The position numbers and the translations under genes are program-made. From Pseudomonadota bacterium (GTDB lineage Bacteria; Pseudomonadota; Alphaproteobacteria; Rhodobacterales; Rhodobacteraceae), in NCBI GenBank assembly GCA_020161615.1, contig JAIUPD010000018.1, positions 1-57,321 on the forward strand: a DNA stretch of 57,321 bases. The letters are read 5' to 3'. This document shows positions 37,699-47,754 of the stretch, piece after piece. Every line of letters begins with the position of its first letter. The stretch's first letter is position 1. A model generated the notes under the pieces. It searched no databases, had not been told where the DNA came from, and saw only the letters and a program-made list of their open reading frames with translations.

Positions 37699-38766
37699 TC
37701 ATTTCTGCAGGGGCGGTTCTGTCTCCAGATCCGCCCAGACCCCCGGCGAGGTCGGCAGACCGTCGTCATAGCGGCTGAGGTAGTCGATCATCAGCGGGCG
37801 ATTGGCGATGAAGCCCTTGTAGGTCGCCAGCTCCTCGGGCAGGTCGCGGATCACCCGGTGCAGGCGGCGGCCCCATTTCGGCACCGTCACGATGTCCTGA
37901 AAGGCGATCAGGTAGCAGCGGATCGGGAAGACCAGCGCATTCGAGCGCGGCAGGCGGTAAAAGGTCTGCAATTCGACCCTCAGATGCTGCTTGGCGCCGA
38001 TGTTCTCGGCCGTGAGTTCGGTCTTCTGGATGCCCCATTTGTGGTAATTCTCGGGGCTGGTATCCAGCAGCGGATTGACCGTCATGGTCCAGTTCAGCCG
38101 CCGCGCCGGGGCGCCCTGCTGCACGTTCATCAGGAACTTCAGCGCGCGTTTGAAGATCCCCATCTCATGCGCCAAGGGCACCGGCGCGTGCCATTCGAAG
38201 AAGTTCATGCCGATGTCGAAATCGAGCGACCAGTCGGCCTGCGTCGTCACCATCCCGGCGTCCATCCACAGATTGTCGTCGCGCTGGTCCAGGACGGCGA
38301 AATCGCCCTGCGTCTGGCGGGTGATGTATTCGAGCGGCCCATAGGGCAGCGTCGTCTCATCCATGAAGGTGAACGTGTCGTCGATGCCGAGGGGCTTGTT
38401 CACCCAGCGCCAGCGGTCGCCGTCGCGGTGCAGCTCGAACAGATCCGGGTAATCCTCGGACTTCGACACCATGATGAGTTCCAGCAGGTCCCATCCCGCC
38501 AGCGTCATATGCGGCAGCGACTGGCAGCGCAGCGGATCCTCGGCCAGGACCAGCGCCCGGTCGCGCATCTCGGACACATAATGCTCGTCCACGTCGAAAC
38601 GCTTCTCGAAGACCGAGCCGGCCGGGCCGCCGCGATGCTGCTCCATGTTCACCGAATACATGTAGCTGTCTTCGTGGAACGGGAAGGGGAAGCGCTTGAT
38701 CGCCCAGGGCGAATTGCGGAAGGAGTAATCGCCGCGGAAGGTCTCGTCGTTGAACTGGATGGTCAT
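37699..38766 (-). CDS. dmmC: Dimethylamine monooxygenase subunit (haem-dependent oxidative N-demethylase, DUF3445)
   Basis: The 355-residue protein belongs to the DUF3445 haem-dependent oxidative N-demethylase family (FRNSPWAIKRFPFPFHEDSYMYSV, GWDLLELIMVSK, GMNFFEWHAPVPL). It would be the oxygen-activating subunit that converts dimethylamine to methylamine and formaldehyde. ATG 38766 has AGGGAG upstream. The order dmmD-dmmA-dmmB-dmmC is the one described for the dmmDABC operon. It ends beside a hairpin shared with the convergent regulator. Confidence 0.87.
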   Translation of the reverse strand: MTIQFNDETFRGDYSFRNSPWAIKRFPFPFHEDSYMYSVNMEQHRGGPAGSVFEKRFDVDEHYVSEMRDRALVLAEDPLRCQSLPHMTLAGWDLLELIMVSKSEDYPDLFELHRDGDRWRWVNKPLGIDDTFTFMDETTLPYGPLEYITRQTQGDFAVLDQRDDNLWMDAGMVTTQADWSLDFDIGMNFFEWHAPVPLAHEMGIFKRALKFLMNVQQGAPARRLNWTMTVNPLLDTSPENYHKWGIQKTELTAENIGAKQHLRVELQTFYRLPRSNALVFPIRCYLIAFQDIVTVPKWGRRLHRVIRDLPEELATYKGFIANRPLMIDYLSRYDDGLPTSPGVWADLETEPPLQK

Positions 38767-38776
38767 TCGGGTCTCC

Positions 38777-39763
38777 CTATCGGTCCAGGACCAGCGTCGG
38801 ACCGACGAAGCGGCTGACGCAGGGCATGATCTTCTTGCCGCTGGCGCGCTGATCGTCTTCCAGCCAATGGTCGCGGTGAATGAAGCTGCCGTCATGCTCG
38901 ACGACATCGGTTTCGCATTGGCCACAGGCCCCGCCCCGACACAGGAACGGCGCATCGACGCCGCAGCGTTCCATGGCTTCCAGCAGGCTCTCGTTCTCGC
39001 CCACGGTGATGGTCATGTCGGACTTGCAAAGCCGCACCTCGAAAGGGGTACCGGGCTGCGGCGCGAGGAATTCCTCGGAATGAACGTTGTCTTTCGGCCA
39101 GCCGTGCTCGGTGGCGGTGCGGTGCACCCAATCGATCATGCCCTTGGGGCCGCAGACATAGACATGCGTGCCAAGCGGCTGGCCGTCGAGCAGATCGGCC
39201 AGCGGGATCGCCTGCTTCCGGTCGTCGTGATAGACGCGGACCTTGCCCGGATGCCGGGCAGTCAGCGCGTCCGCATAGCTGCCGAGGGCGGCGTTGCGGA
39301 CGGAATAATGCAGCTCCCACCGCGCGCCCAGCCGCTCCAGCTGCGCAATCATGGCGAGGAAGGGCGTGATGCCGATTCCGCCCGCCAGAAACACATGCTT
39401 GCGCCCGCGCAAATCGACCGGGAACAGGTTGACCGGATAGGTGATCGTCATCCGGTCGCCCGGCTTCACCTGCCGGTGCATGTAGAGCGAGCCACCCCGG
39501 CCCTGATCGTCGCGGCGCACCGAAATGGCATAGAGGCTGGGATCGGCAGGGTCGGACATCAGCGAATAGGGGTTGAGGCGGGTGCGGCCCTGATCCCGCA
39601 TCTCGACCACGGTATGCGCCCCGGCCGAGAAGGGCGGGAAGGGCGCGCCATCGGGGCGGCGGAACTCGAACCGGGTGACCAACTCGTTCACTGGGACCAC
39701 GGCGCTGACGATCACCTCGATCTTCTCGGCGCCGGCCTTGGCCTTCTGGGGGGCGGCGCTCAT
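38777..39763 (-). CDS. dmmB: Dimethylamine monooxygenase reductase subunit (FMN/NAD and 2Fe-2S domains)
   Basis: The 328-residue oxidoreductase of the phthalate dioxygenase reductase type has a flavin-binding barrel (LNPYSLMSD), a NAD(P)H-binding part (LAGGIGITPFLAMI, VYVCGPKGMIDWV) and a C-terminal 2Fe-2S ferredoxin domain with CRGGACGQCETDVV plus a later Cys. It would feed electrons to the haem demethylase. ATG 39763 overlaps the dmmA stop by four bases; dmmC follows 10 bp later. Confidence 0.9.
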   Translation of the reverse strand: MSAAPQKAKAGAEKIEVIVSAVVPVNELVTRFEFRRPDGAPFPPFSAGAHTVVEMRDQGRTRLNPYSLMSDPADPSLYAISVRRDDQGRGGSLYMHRQVKPGDRMTITYPVNLFPVDLRGRKHVFLAGGIGITPFLAMIAQLERLGARWELHYSVRNAALGSYADALTARHPGKVRVYHDDRKQAIPLADLLDGQPLGTHVYVCGPKGMIDWVHRTATEHGWPKDNVHSEEFLAPQPGTPFEVRLCKSDMTITVGENESLLEAMERCGVDAPFLCRGGACGQCETDVVEHDGSFIHRDHWLEDDQRASGKKIMPCVSRFVGPTLVLDR

Positions 39764-40368
39764 TTGTACAGCTCCACGGGCTCGGGGATATTGCCGGGAT
39801 CTTCGGCGTCGATGCAGACGCCCTGGAAGGCGGCGAGCCGGCGCGAATAATGATCCCGCACGAACAGGTTCAGCCCGCAATGCGAGCAGACGAAGGGATC
39901 GGTCGTCACATCCTCGGTGATGCCCTTGCAATGGACGCATTGCATCCGCCGGGCGAGCGAGCCGCGATGTTCGGTCTGCACGGCACCATAGGGGATGCCG
40001 GCCGCCGCCACCTCGGCCGCGGCGCGACCCATCAGACCCTCGGTCCCGGCCAGATAGACCTGGAGGCCCATATGGGCATCCGACAGGACCCGGCGCAGGC
40101 GCGGCAGGGCGGCATCGAAGCTGGGGCCGACATAAAGCTGGGCGGGATTCAGCGCGCGAAGCCGTTCGGTATAGGCCTCACCCGTCGCCCGCGGAATATA
40201 GAGGATATGCGCCCTGGCCATCAGCCCGGCATCTTGCGCGGCCAGATCCAGCAGCGCCTCGGCCCCCTCGGCATCGGCGATCATCAGATGCGCCTTGCCC
40301 GGACGCGGCGCGAGGATGCCATAGACCGGGCGGCTCGCAATGCTCTTGGGAAACTGGATTCTCGACAT
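39760..40368 (-). CDS. dmmA: Dimethylamine monooxygenase subunit DmmA with C-terminal double-CxxC motif
   Basis: The 202-residue protein has an alpha/beta part (about 1-140, reminiscent of a reductase-like fold) and a C-terminal metal site, CVHCKG then FVCSHCG (about 150-172), as in zinc ribbons or rubredoxins. This matches the DmmA family. The two CxxC pairs could hold iron for electron transfer or zinc for structure; sequence alone does not decide. It overlaps dmmB by four bases and follows dmmD by 74 bp containing a hairpin. Confidence 0.85.
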   Translation of the reverse strand: MSRIQFPKSIASRPVYGILAPRPGKAHLMIADAEGAEALLDLAAQDAGLMARAHILYIPRATGEAYTERLRALNPAQLYVGPSFDAALPRLRRVLSDAHMGLQVYLAGTEGLMGRAAAEVAAAGIPYGAVQTEHRGSLARRMQCVHCKGITEDVTTDPFVCSHCGLNLFVRDHYSRRLAAFQGVCIDAEDPGNIPEPVELYK

Positions 40369-40407
40369 TGCGGCAGTCTCTCCGTTGTTCAGTCCCTGTT
40401 GGTGGTG

Positions 40408-40431
40408 AGGCGCCGCCCGGAAGCGGCGCCT
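40408..40431 (-). terminator. Intergenic hairpin between dmmD and dmmA
   Basis: AGGCGCCGC (40408-40416) pairs perfectly with GCGGCGCCT (40423-40431) across a six-base loop. With no T run and downstream genes of the same operon, it is more likely an mRNA-processing or attenuating hairpin than a full stop. Confidence 0.5.
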
Positions 40432-40442
40432 GCGGCTTTCGC

Positions 40443-41588
40443 TCAGCCCTTGGCGCTGCGGATCAGCTTGTCCTTGTCGTAGAAGGGCATTTCCTCGGCG
40501 GTGCAGGGGATCTCGACCCCGTCCTTGTTGCGCACCGTCATCCGGGTCCCCGGCACCGCGCAATCGACCGGCAAGCGGGCGATGCCGACGCTGTGGTTGT
40601 TGAGGGGCGAGCGCATGCCGAAGGTGACGACGCCGACGGGCTTGCCTTCTTTCAGAAGCGTCGCGCCGATATCGGCCTTGGTCATCCCTTCCAGCTTCAC
40701 GCCGAAGATCTTGAACCGCTCCTTGCCCTTCAGCGCGTAGTGGTTCTCGGCCCCGCGGAAACCGGTCTTGCCCGGCGAGACGGTGAAATCGAGGCCCAGT
40801 TCCCACAGCGTGTCGCCACAGGGTTCATTGGCGAAGGGGAAGGTCTCGGAATTGTCGCCCGGGAAGAACAGCAGGTAGCTTTCGGTCCTGAGCAGATCGA
40901 GGGTCGAGAACTGCACAGGGCGGATGCCCATCTCCTTGCCATCGGCCAGGATCGCATCCCAGAGCGCGATGGCATGACGCGCTTCGCAGAAGATCTCGTA
41001 GCCGCGCTCGCCGGTATAGCCGGTGCGCGAGATCATGACGGGCTTGCCGAAGAGCTTGGTCTGAACGATCCCGAAATAGGCCAGGTCGCGGATCCCCGGC
41101 ACATGCTTGGCCAGGAAATCGACCGCCACGGGCCCCTGCAGCGACATGTCGTGCAGGTTGTCGTCGAAGATCATCGCGACATTCTTGCCGTAAGCCGCCA
41201 TGGCCAGCGATTCATGGCCGCTGCCCGCGCCATGCACCACCATCCAATGGTTCACCGACAGCCGGTAGATGACGCAATCGTCGATGAACTTGCCGTCGTC
41301 GTTCAGCATGCAGGCATAGACCGCGCGGCCCGGCATGATCTTGTCAACGTTGCGGGTGGTCACGCGGTCGATGACGGCGGCGGCATGCGGTCCAACCAGA
41401 TGAACCTTTTTCAGACCAGAGACATCCATCAGACCGGCCTTGGTCCGCACGGCCATGTAATCGGCATCGGCGCGCTCGTCGCTGTGGTCGTAGAACCACG
41501 CGGTGCCCATGCCGTTCCAGTCTTCCAGCTCGCCGCCGATCTCGGCATGGCGCTGCGCAAGCGCCGAGGTTCTGTAGATAATCGCCAT
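40443..41588 (-). CDS. dmmD: GcvT/DmdA-like folate-binding aminomethyltransferase DmmD
   Basis: The 381-residue GcvT-family protein has DVSGLKKVHLVGPHA near the start, RTGYTGERGYEIFC near 200 and GMRSPLNNHSVGIARL near the end. In dmmDABC operons this protein captures formaldehyde from dimethylamine demethylation as methylene-tetrahydrofolate. It is not the glycine cleavage T protein, as no gcvH or gcvP is linked. ATG 41588 has GGGAGG eight bases upstream. It is the first gene of the operon. Confidence 0.87.
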   Translation of the reverse strand: MAIIYRTSALAQRHAEIGGELEDWNGMGTAWFYDHSDERADADYMAVRTKAGLMDVSGLKKVHLVGPHAAAVIDRVTTRNVDKIMPGRAVYACMLNDDGKFIDDCVIYRLSVNHWMVVHGAGSGHESLAMAAYGKNVAMIFDDNLHDMSLQGPVAVDFLAKHVPGIRDLAYFGIVQTKLFGKPVMISRTGYTGERGYEIFCEARHAIALWDAILADGKEMGIRPVQFSTLDLLRTESYLLFFPGDNSETFPFANEPCGDTLWELGLDFTVSPGKTGFRGAENHYALKGKERFKIFGVKLEGMTKADIGATLLKEGKPVGVVTFGMRSPLNNHSVGIARLPVDCAVPGTRMTVRNKDGVEIPCTAEEMPFYDKDKLIRSAKG

Positions 41589-41938
41589 GTTCTGACCTCC
41601 CAGGGCAACGTGTTCCTTTGGCATACGACCGTAAGGTCTTTCAAAAAGCAACACTTTAGTTCACAATTGTTTCCTCATGGGAAATATCAGGATTTGCGAG
41701 AGACCCCGGTGGGAGCCGCTGCAAAATCTTGATCATTCTCTGAAAACCGATGCGACCCTGGCCTCCCCGCCCGCCGCACTGGCACCCTCCGACCCTGAGG
41801 ATAGCGTCCAGAAAATGCATTGGTCCAGACCAATGTTTAAAAATCTGGCAGATTGGTTTGCACCAGAGCGCCCATGGCCATGCCAAATGGGCACCGGGCG
41901 AGAATCACCCGATGCCCCGCCGGGCGCAAACCCCACCC
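41589..41938. promoter_or_regulatory. Control region upstream of dmmDABC
   Basis: This 350-bp gap holds two clear dyads. TTTCC-TCATG-GGAAA lies at 41670-41684, about 80 bp before dmmD. CATTGGTC-CA-GACCAATG at 41818-41835 has the TTGGTC..GACCAA form of FadR-subfamily GntR operators. No GntR gene is in the window. The region is AT-rich compared with the genes. No gene is seen. Confidence 0.6.
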
Positions 41939-43234
41939 TCAGAAGCCGGGATAGACCGGGAATCGGGCGCAGAGCGCCGCGACCTCGGCGCGGACCTTGG
42001 CCTCGACCCCGGCATTGCCTTCCTCGCCATGGGCGGCAAGGCCATCGACCACCTCGATGATCCAGTCGGCGATCTGGCGGAACTCGGCCACGCCGAAGCC
42101 GCGCGTGGTCCCCGCCGGGCTGCCCAGCCGGATGCCCGAGGTGATGGTCGGCTTCTCGGGATCGAAGGGCACGCCATTCTTGTTGCAGGTGATATGCGCG
42201 CGTCCCAGCGCCGCCTCGGTCGCCTTGCCTGTCACCCGCTTGGGCCTGAGGTCCACCAGCACGACATGGGTATCCGTGCCCTTGGTCACGGTATCGAGCC
42301 CGCCCTTGATCAGCTGGTCCGACAGCGCCTGGGCATTGGCCACCACTGCCTGGATATAGTCGCGAAATGCCGGTTGCAGCGCCTCGCCGAAAGCCACGGC
42401 CTTGGCGGCGACGACATGCATGAGGGGGCCACCCTGAATGCCGGGGAAGATCGCCGAATTGACCTTCTTGGCGATCGCCTCGTCATTCGTCAGGATCATC
42501 CCGCCGCGCGGGCCGCGCAGGGTCTTGTGGGTCGTCGTCGTCACCACATGCGCATGCGGGAAGGGCGAGGGATGGGCGCCTGCCGCGACCAGCCCGGCGA
42601 AATGCGCCATGTCGACCAGCAGATAGGCCCCCACCCGGTCGGCGATCCGGCGCATGCGGGCAAAGTCGATCTGCCGGGGGATGGCGGAGCCCCCGGCGAT
42701 GATCAGCCGGGGCTTGTGCTGCATGGCCAGAACCTCGGCCTGGTCGTAATCGAGCCGGTTGTCATGCCGTCGCACCCCGTATTGCACCGCGTTGAACCAC
42801 TTGCCCGATTGGTTCGGCGCCGCGCCATGCGTCAGATGCCCGCCCGCATCCAGGCTCATGCCCAGGATCGTGTCGCCCGGTTTCAACAACGCGTTGAACA
42901 CGCCCTGATTGGCCTGGCTGCCGGAATGGGGCTGCACATTGGCGAAGGCGCAGCCGAAGAGCTGGCAGGCGCGCTCGATGGCCAGAACCTCGGCCTTGTC
43001 CACCCAGTCGCAGCCGCCGTAATAGCGCCGCCCGGGATAGCCCTCGGCGTATTTGTTGGTCATCACGCTGCCCTGCGCCTCCAGCACCGCGCGGCTGACG
43101 ATGTTCTCGCTGGCGATGAGTTCGATCTCGTCGCGCTGGCGGGCCAGTTCGCCGGTGATGGCGGCCTGCAGGTCGGGGTCGCTGGTGGCGAGCCGGTCGG
43201 TGAAGAAGCCGGGCATCTTGTGGGGGGCGTTCAT
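41939..43234 (-). CDS. glyA: Serine hydroxymethyltransferase
   Basis: The 431-residue PLP enzyme has the SHMT motifs [20 protein letters not shown]-like [21 protein letters not shown] and [16 protein letters not shown] with the PLP lysine at about 237. It condenses glycine with methylene-tetrahydrofolate to serine, the entry step of the serine cycle. It follows ppc by 22 bp as the last gene of the sgaA-mtkAB-hprA-ppc-glyA operon, so this copy serves C1 assimilation rather than housekeeping. Confidence 0.94.
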   Translation of the reverse strand: MNAPHKMPGFFTDRLATSDPDLQAAITGELARQRDEIELIASENIVSRAVLEAQGSVMTNKYAEGYPGRRYYGGCDWVDKAEVLAIERACQLFGCAFANVQPHSGSQANQGVFNALLKPGDTILGMSLDAGGHLTHGAAPNQSGKWFNAVQYGVRRHDNRLDYDQAEVLAMQHKPRLIIAGGSAIPRQIDFARMRRIADRVGAYLLVDMAHFAGLVAAGAHPSPFPHAHVVTTTTHKTLRGPRGGMILTNDEAIAKKVNSAIFPGIQGGPLMHVVAAKAVAFGEALQPAFRDYIQAVVANAQALSDQLIKGGLDTVTKGTDTHVVLVDLRPKRVTGKATEAALGRAHITCNKNGVPFDPEKPTITSGIRLGSPAGTTRGFGVAEFRQIADWIIEVVDGLAAHGEEGNAGVEAKVRAEVAALCARFPVYPGF

Positions 43235-43256
43235 TCGTATTCTCCCTGTCGTTTGG

Positions 43257-45872
43257 TCAGCCGGTCCAGCCCAGACCGGCGGCGATGCAGTTCATGGATT
43301 GCATGAGGTGGATGCGGGTCTCGACCGCCTCGCCCCCTTCGGCACGCAACCGCGCCAAAAGCGCGACCTGCGCCGCATGGGCGGCACGCAGCGCAGCCTC
43401 GTTCCTGGCGTGGCGTGCCTGGAACCGGGGGAAACGCGCGGCGAAGGGCTGGCCGGTGAGCCGACCGATCATGGCGCGGGTCCGGTCATGCTCGGCACCG
43501 ATCCGGGCGAAGATCCGCTCGGCCGCGGCGCGGTCGCCGACCAGCCCGGCATAGGGCTCGGCCAGATCGAGACGGGCGAGGGCCAGGGATTTCTCCACCT
43601 CATCGACCGCCAACCGGAAGAGCGGCATCTGCGCGAACATCCGTTCCAGCAGCGCCTCGCCGCCCGCGCCGCGCACCTGACAAAAGGTCTCCAGCGCGCT
43701 GCCGAAGCCGTACCAGCTGCTGATCATGTGGCGGTTCTGGGTCCAGGCAAAGACCCAGGGGATAGCGCGCAGGTCGTCCAGGCTGGTTGCCCCCGACCGC
43801 CGCGCCGGACGCGATCCGATCTTAAGAAGAGCCAGCTCCTCCACCGGGCTGCCTTCGGTGAAATAGCCGATGAAGCCGGGATCGGCGATCAGTCCCTGAT
43901 AGGCGGTCTGACTGAGGCTGGACAGCGCCTCCATCGCGTCGTCCGTTTCAGGGTCCACGGTCTCGAACGGGGGTTCGGCGCTGTGGCGCAGGACGGAAGA
44001 GGCCAGCAATTCCAGCTGCGCCGCGGCCGTGCCGGGGTTGCCGTATTTCGCGGTAACCGTCTCGCCCTGTTCGGTGAGCCTGAGCGCGCCTTCCAGCGTG
44101 CCCGCCGGCTGCGCCGCGATGGCCCGTCCGGTCGGCGCCCCGCCCCGGCTGACCGAACCGCCCCGCCCGTGGAAAAACACCGGCCGCGCCCCGCGCTTGC
44201 CCAGCTGCCGCATCAGCGCCCGCTGCGCCCGGTCCAGCGACCAGATCGAGGTCAGGAACCCCCCGTCCTTGTTGCTGTCGGAATAGCCCAGCATGATCTC
44301 GACCCGGCCTGAGGCATTGCGCAGGCTGCGCGCGGCCAGCGGCACGGCCATCACCTCGTCCATGATCCGTGGCGCGGCGCGCAGATCCTCGATCGTCTCG
44401 AAGAGGGGGACGAGTTTCAACGCCAGCCGCTCGGCCCCGAAGCCCGCGTAGCGCGCCAGCAGATAGACGGCGAGCAAATCGTCGGCCGAGCGGGTCATCG
44501 ACAGAATGAAGGGCCCCAGCGCCTGCGGATCGGGGCCGGCGAGGGTCTTGCGCATCAGATGCAGCAGGCGGATCGTCTCGGCCGCTTCCGCCCCCAGCCG
44601 CCCGATGTCGAGGAACGGCAGCGACGGCGAGCCCAGTTCGCGGCGCAGCCTTTCGGACCAGCCGGGCGAGCCGGTTGCCGGGGCGCCGCCGTGAAGCACC
44701 CAGATTTCGGCCAGCGTCCGGGTGATGACGGCCGAGTTCTGCCGGATATCGAGGGTATGGGCGCGCAGCCCAAAGACCTCGACCTGCCAGCGGAGGGGCC
44801 GGATCAGCTCCTCCGCCACCAGCCCGGCGCCCGCCGCACCCAGCGCCGCCTCAATCGCGCGCAGATCGTCGGTCAGATCCTGCACCGAGGCATAGCGCCC
44901 CGCCGCCAGCGCCTGCCGCAGCGCGCTTGCCGCCTGACGGAACAACTCGTCGGGGTTGCGCGCGGCGCAGGCCAGCGGATCGTCGGCCCGCCGCGCGACC
45001 AGGGCCTGCAGCCGCACCCGGTGCGGACCGGGCAGCGCGGCGCGGTAATCGGAGAGGCTGAGTTGCGGAATGATCCCATCCAGCGCCTGGACATAAAGGG
45101 CGCGGATCGTCGTCTGCGCGCGCTCCAGCGCCAATGCGGTCGCGCGGGCGGTGACATTGGGGTTGCCGTCCCGGTCGCCGCCGATCCAGGAATGGAAGCG
45201 CAGGCAGCAGGCATCGCGCTGCAGGGGCCCCAGCGCCGCGCCCACCGCAACGAGGTAGCGCTCAAACAGGCGCGGCACGGCCTCGAACAGGCTGTTGCGA
45301 TAGAATTGCAGGCCCCAGTCGATCTCGGCCTCCAGCGTCGGCCGTTCCAGCCGCAATTCGCCGGTGGTCCAGAGGAGGTCCACCTCCATCTCCAGCCGCC
45401 GCTCCATCCGCGCCACCTCGTGCGGGGACCAGCGTTGCGACTCGAAACCGACCAGCGCCCGATAGATGCGGCGATGAATCTCCATCACCGTGACGCGCTT
45501 GGCCTCGGTCGGATGGGCGGTGATCGTCGGCCCGACCGACAGCCGCCCCTCGTCCAGCAGCGCCCGGATCGCGGCGCGGCGCTCGGGCACGGCCTCGATG
45601 GCGGCGCGGAACGTGCCCGGGGACAGGCGGCCCTGCTTTTCGGTCTCGCGCAGGGCGCGCATCGCCTGCAATTCATCGAGGATCTGTTGCAGGTGGAACC
45701 AGATGGTGACCGCCTGCAGATGCTCGGCCAGATCGCCCGAGGCCCAATCCTGCGCCGCGGGGTCGAGCCCGGGCGCGCGGCGGGACAGCACCCGCGCCCA
45801 GACCCTGCGCACAAGCTGGGCGGTGCGGGCGGCGTGGTCGCCCTGCGCCGGGAGGGGAGCCGCGCTTTCCAT
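43257..45872 (-). CDS. ppc: Phosphoenolpyruvate carboxylase
   Basis: The 871-residue protein has the catalytic histidine in [11 protein letters not shown] near residue 120, [15 protein letters not shown] near 535 and [13 protein letters not shown] near 570. It adds bicarbonate to PEP to form oxaloacetate, the carbon-fixing step of the serine cycle. ATG 45872 overlaps the hprA stop by one base (TGATG). The C-terminus [12 protein letters not shown] differs slightly from the common NGIAAGMRNTG end, and the middle loop is short, as in other serine-cycle enzymes that lack acetyl-CoA control. Confidence 0.93.
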   Translation of the reverse strand: MESAAPLPAQGDHAARTAQLVRRVWARVLSRRAPGLDPAAQDWASGDLAEHLQAVTIWFHLQQILDELQAMRALRETEKQGRLSPGTFRAAIEAVPERRAAIRALLDEGRLSVGPTITAHPTEAKRVTVMEIHRRIYRALVGFESQRWSPHEVARMERRLEMEVDLLWTTGELRLERPTLEAEIDWGLQFYRNSLFEAVPRLFERYLVAVGAALGPLQRDACCLRFHSWIGGDRDGNPNVTARATALALERAQTTIRALYVQALDGIIPQLSLSDYRAALPGPHRVRLQALVARRADDPLACAARNPDELFRQAASALRQALAAGRYASVQDLTDDLRAIEAALGAAGAGLVAEELIRPLRWQVEVFGLRAHTLDIRQNSAVITRTLAEIWVLHGGAPATGSPGWSERLRRELGSPSLPFLDIGRLGAEAAETIRLLHLMRKTLAGPDPQALGPFILSMTRSADDLLAVYLLARYAGFGAERLALKLVPLFETIEDLRAAPRIMDEVMAVPLAARSLRNASGRVEIMLGYSDSNKDGGFLTSIWSLDRAQRALMRQLGKRGARPVFFHGRGGSVSRGGAPTGRAIAAQPAGTLEGALRLTEQGETVTAKYGNPGTAAAQLELLASSVLRHSAEPPFETVDPETDDAMEALSSLSQTAYQGLIADPGFIGYFTEGSPVEELALLKIGSRPARRSGATSLDDLRAIPWVFAWTQNRHMISSWYGFGSALETFCQVRGAGGEALLERMFAQMPLFRLAVDEVEKSLALARLDLAEPYAGLVGDRAAAERIFARIGAEHDRTRAMIGRLTGQPFAARFPRFQARHARNEAALRAAHAAQVALLARLRAEGGEAVETRIHLMQSMNCIAAGLGWTG

Positions 45873-46864
45873 CACGCCACCCGGTCGCGGGGCTCGCGCC
45901 CGTCAAAGAAATCGCTGAGGTTTTCCAGCACGCGGAACCCCATCGCCTCGCGCGTTTCGCGTGTGGCGCTGCCCAGATGCGGCAGCAACACCAGGTTGTC
46001 GCAGTCCAGAAGCACCGGCGCCACCCGCGGCTCGCCGTCATAGACATCGAGCCCGGCGCCACCGATCAGGTTGTACATCAGGGCCTGCGCCAGCGCGTGT
46101 TCGTTGATCACCTCGCCCCGGGCGGTGTTGATGAGGAAGGCGTCGGGCTTCATCAGGTCCAGCCTGCGCCCGTCGATCAGGTGCCGGTTCCCTGCCCCGC
46201 CAGGACAATTGAGCGAGACAAAATCGCAGCGCGGCAGCAGCGCGTCGAGGCTGTCGACCTGCTCGGCCCCGTAGCGCGCAAGCACCTCGGCCGGCACGGG
46301 CGAGCGGTTCTGGACCAGAACTGTCATCCCGAAGCCATGATGCGCGCGCTGCGCCATCGCCTGACCGATCCGGCCGAAGCCGACGATTCCCAGCACCTTG
46401 CCCGAGACCTTGGCGCCGACCAGATGCGTCGGCCGCCAGCCGGTCCATTGCCCGGCCCTCAGCTCGCGCTCGCCTTCGGCCGCCCGGCGGGCGACCATCA
46501 ACATCAGGGTCATGGCAATGTCGGCCGTGCAATCGGACAGCACATCAGGCGTGTTCGTCACCGCGATCCCCAGGGCCCGGGCGCTGGCGGTGTCGATATG
46601 GCTGAAGCCCACGCCGTAATTGGCCAGAAGCCTCGTGCGGGGCCGGGCGACGGTCAGCGACTCCGCGCCCAGACCATCGGTCACGGTGGGCAGGATCGCG
46701 TCGAAATCCGCCAGCGCCTGGCGGAAATCCTGCGGCGCGAGGGGGGTGTCGGCGGTGTTGAACACCGCCTCGAACCGCTCGGCAAGCGCGGCTTCGACCG
46801 CCGCGGGCCAGCGCCGCGTGACCAGCACGCGGGGCTTACGGCCGATGATCGCGGGCGCGTTCAT
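45872..46864 (-). CDS. hprA: Hydroxypyruvate/glyoxylate reductase (D-2-hydroxyacid dehydrogenase)
   Basis: The 330-residue NAD(P)-dependent dehydrogenase has GKVLGIVGFGRIGQAMAQRA near 155, the catalytic Arg in NTARGEVINEHAL and the catalytic His in LLPHLGSATRETREAM near 290. It reduces hydroxypyruvate to D-glycerate in the serine cycle. ATG 46864 shares one base with the mtkB stop, and the stop does the same with ppc. Length is typical. Confidence 0.9.
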   Translation of the reverse strand: MNAPAIIGRKPRVLVTRRWPAAVEAALAERFEAVFNTADTPLAPQDFRQALADFDAILPTVTDGLGAESLTVARPRTRLLANYGVGFSHIDTASARALGIAVTNTPDVLSDCTADIAMTLMLMVARRAAEGERELRAGQWTGWRPTHLVGAKVSGKVLGIVGFGRIGQAMAQRAHHGFGMTVLVQNRSPVPAEVLARYGAEQVDSLDALLPRCDFVSLNCPGGAGNRHLIDGRRLDLMKPDAFLINTARGEVINEHALAQALMYNLIGGAGLDVYDGEPRVAPVLLDCDNLVLLPHLGSATRETREAMGFRVLENLSDFFDGREPRDRVA

Positions 46865-47754
46865 CACGCAGCCTTTGCCATGACGCGGGCGATGGTGTCG
46901 CCGATCACCGCGGGGTTGGGCGCAACCGTCACCCCGGCCGCGGTCAGGATCTCGACCTTTTCCGAGGCGCTTTCGCCGAAGGCCGAGATGATGGCCCCGG
47001 CGTGACCCATGGTCCGCCCCTTCGGCGCGGTCAGGCCCGCGACATAGGCGATGACCGGCTTCGTCACATGGTCGCGGATATAGGCCGCGGCCTCGGCTTC
47101 CTGCGGGCCGCCGATCTCGCCGATCATGCAGATCACCTGCGTGTCGTCGTCGTTCTGGAAATGCTGGATGATGTCGCGGAAGGAAGAGCCGTTGATCGGA
47201 TCGCCGCCGATTCCGACCGAGGTGGACACGCCGATCCCATGCGCCTTGAGCTGCGCCGCGGCCTCGTACCCCAGCGTGCCCGAACGGCCGATGATCCCCA
47301 CCGGACCCGGCAGATAGATATGCCCCGGCATGATCCCCAGCAGCGCCTTGCCCGGGCTGATCGTGCCCGCGCAGTTCGGGCCGGTCAGGACCATGCGGCG
47401 TTCCTTGGGATAGCGGTACATGTAGCGCTTCACGCGGATCATGTCCTGCGCCGGGATGCCGTCGGTGATGCAGACGCAATAGCGGATGCCGGCATCCGCG
47501 GCCTCCATGATGCTGTCGGCGGCGAAGGGCGGCGGCACGAAGACGAGGCTCGCCTCGGCGCCCGTTTCGGCAACCGCTTCCTCAACCGTGTCGAAAACCG
47601 GTAGCCCGTCGACCAGCTGGCCGCCCTTGCCGGGCACCACGCCGCCGACCACGCGGGTTCCGTAATTCAGCATGTCGTTGGTGTGAAAGCGCGCCATCTT
47701 GCCGGTGATGCCCTGCACGATCACGCGGGTGCTTTCGTCGATGAAGATGCTCAT
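46864..47754 (-). CDS. mtkB: Malate-CoA ligase alpha subunit (malate thiokinase)
   Basis: The 296-residue protein resembles succinyl-CoA synthetase alpha: N-terminal CoA-binding fold ([22 protein letters not shown]), [10 protein letters not shown] and the phosphorylated histidine in MGHAGAII (about 245). Placed between mtkA and hprA in a serine-cycle operon, it is assigned to malate thiokinase, which makes malyl-CoA. ATG 47754 overlaps the mtkA stop by four bases. Confidence 0.92.
   Translation of the reverse strand: MSIFIDESTRVIVQGITGKMARFHTNDMLNYGTRVVGGVVPGKGGQLVDGLPVFDTVEEAVAETGAEASLVFVPPPFAADSIMEAADAGIRYCVCITDGIPAQDMIRVKRYMYRYPKERRMVLTGPNCAGTISPGKALLGIMPGHIYLPGPVGIIGRSGTLGYEAAAQLKAHGIGVSTSVGIGGDPINGSSFRDIIQHFQNDDDTQVICMIGEIGGPQEAEAAAYIRDHVTKPVIAYVAGLTAPKGRTMGHAGAIISAFGESASEKVEILTAAGVTVAPNPAVIGDTIARVMAKAA

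Noticed and set aside
40443-41588. Glycine cleavage T protein or DMSP demethylase DmdA
   Set aside because: Same superfamily, but the gene heads a dmmDABC-ordered operon and no gcvH/gcvP or DMSP genes are linked.
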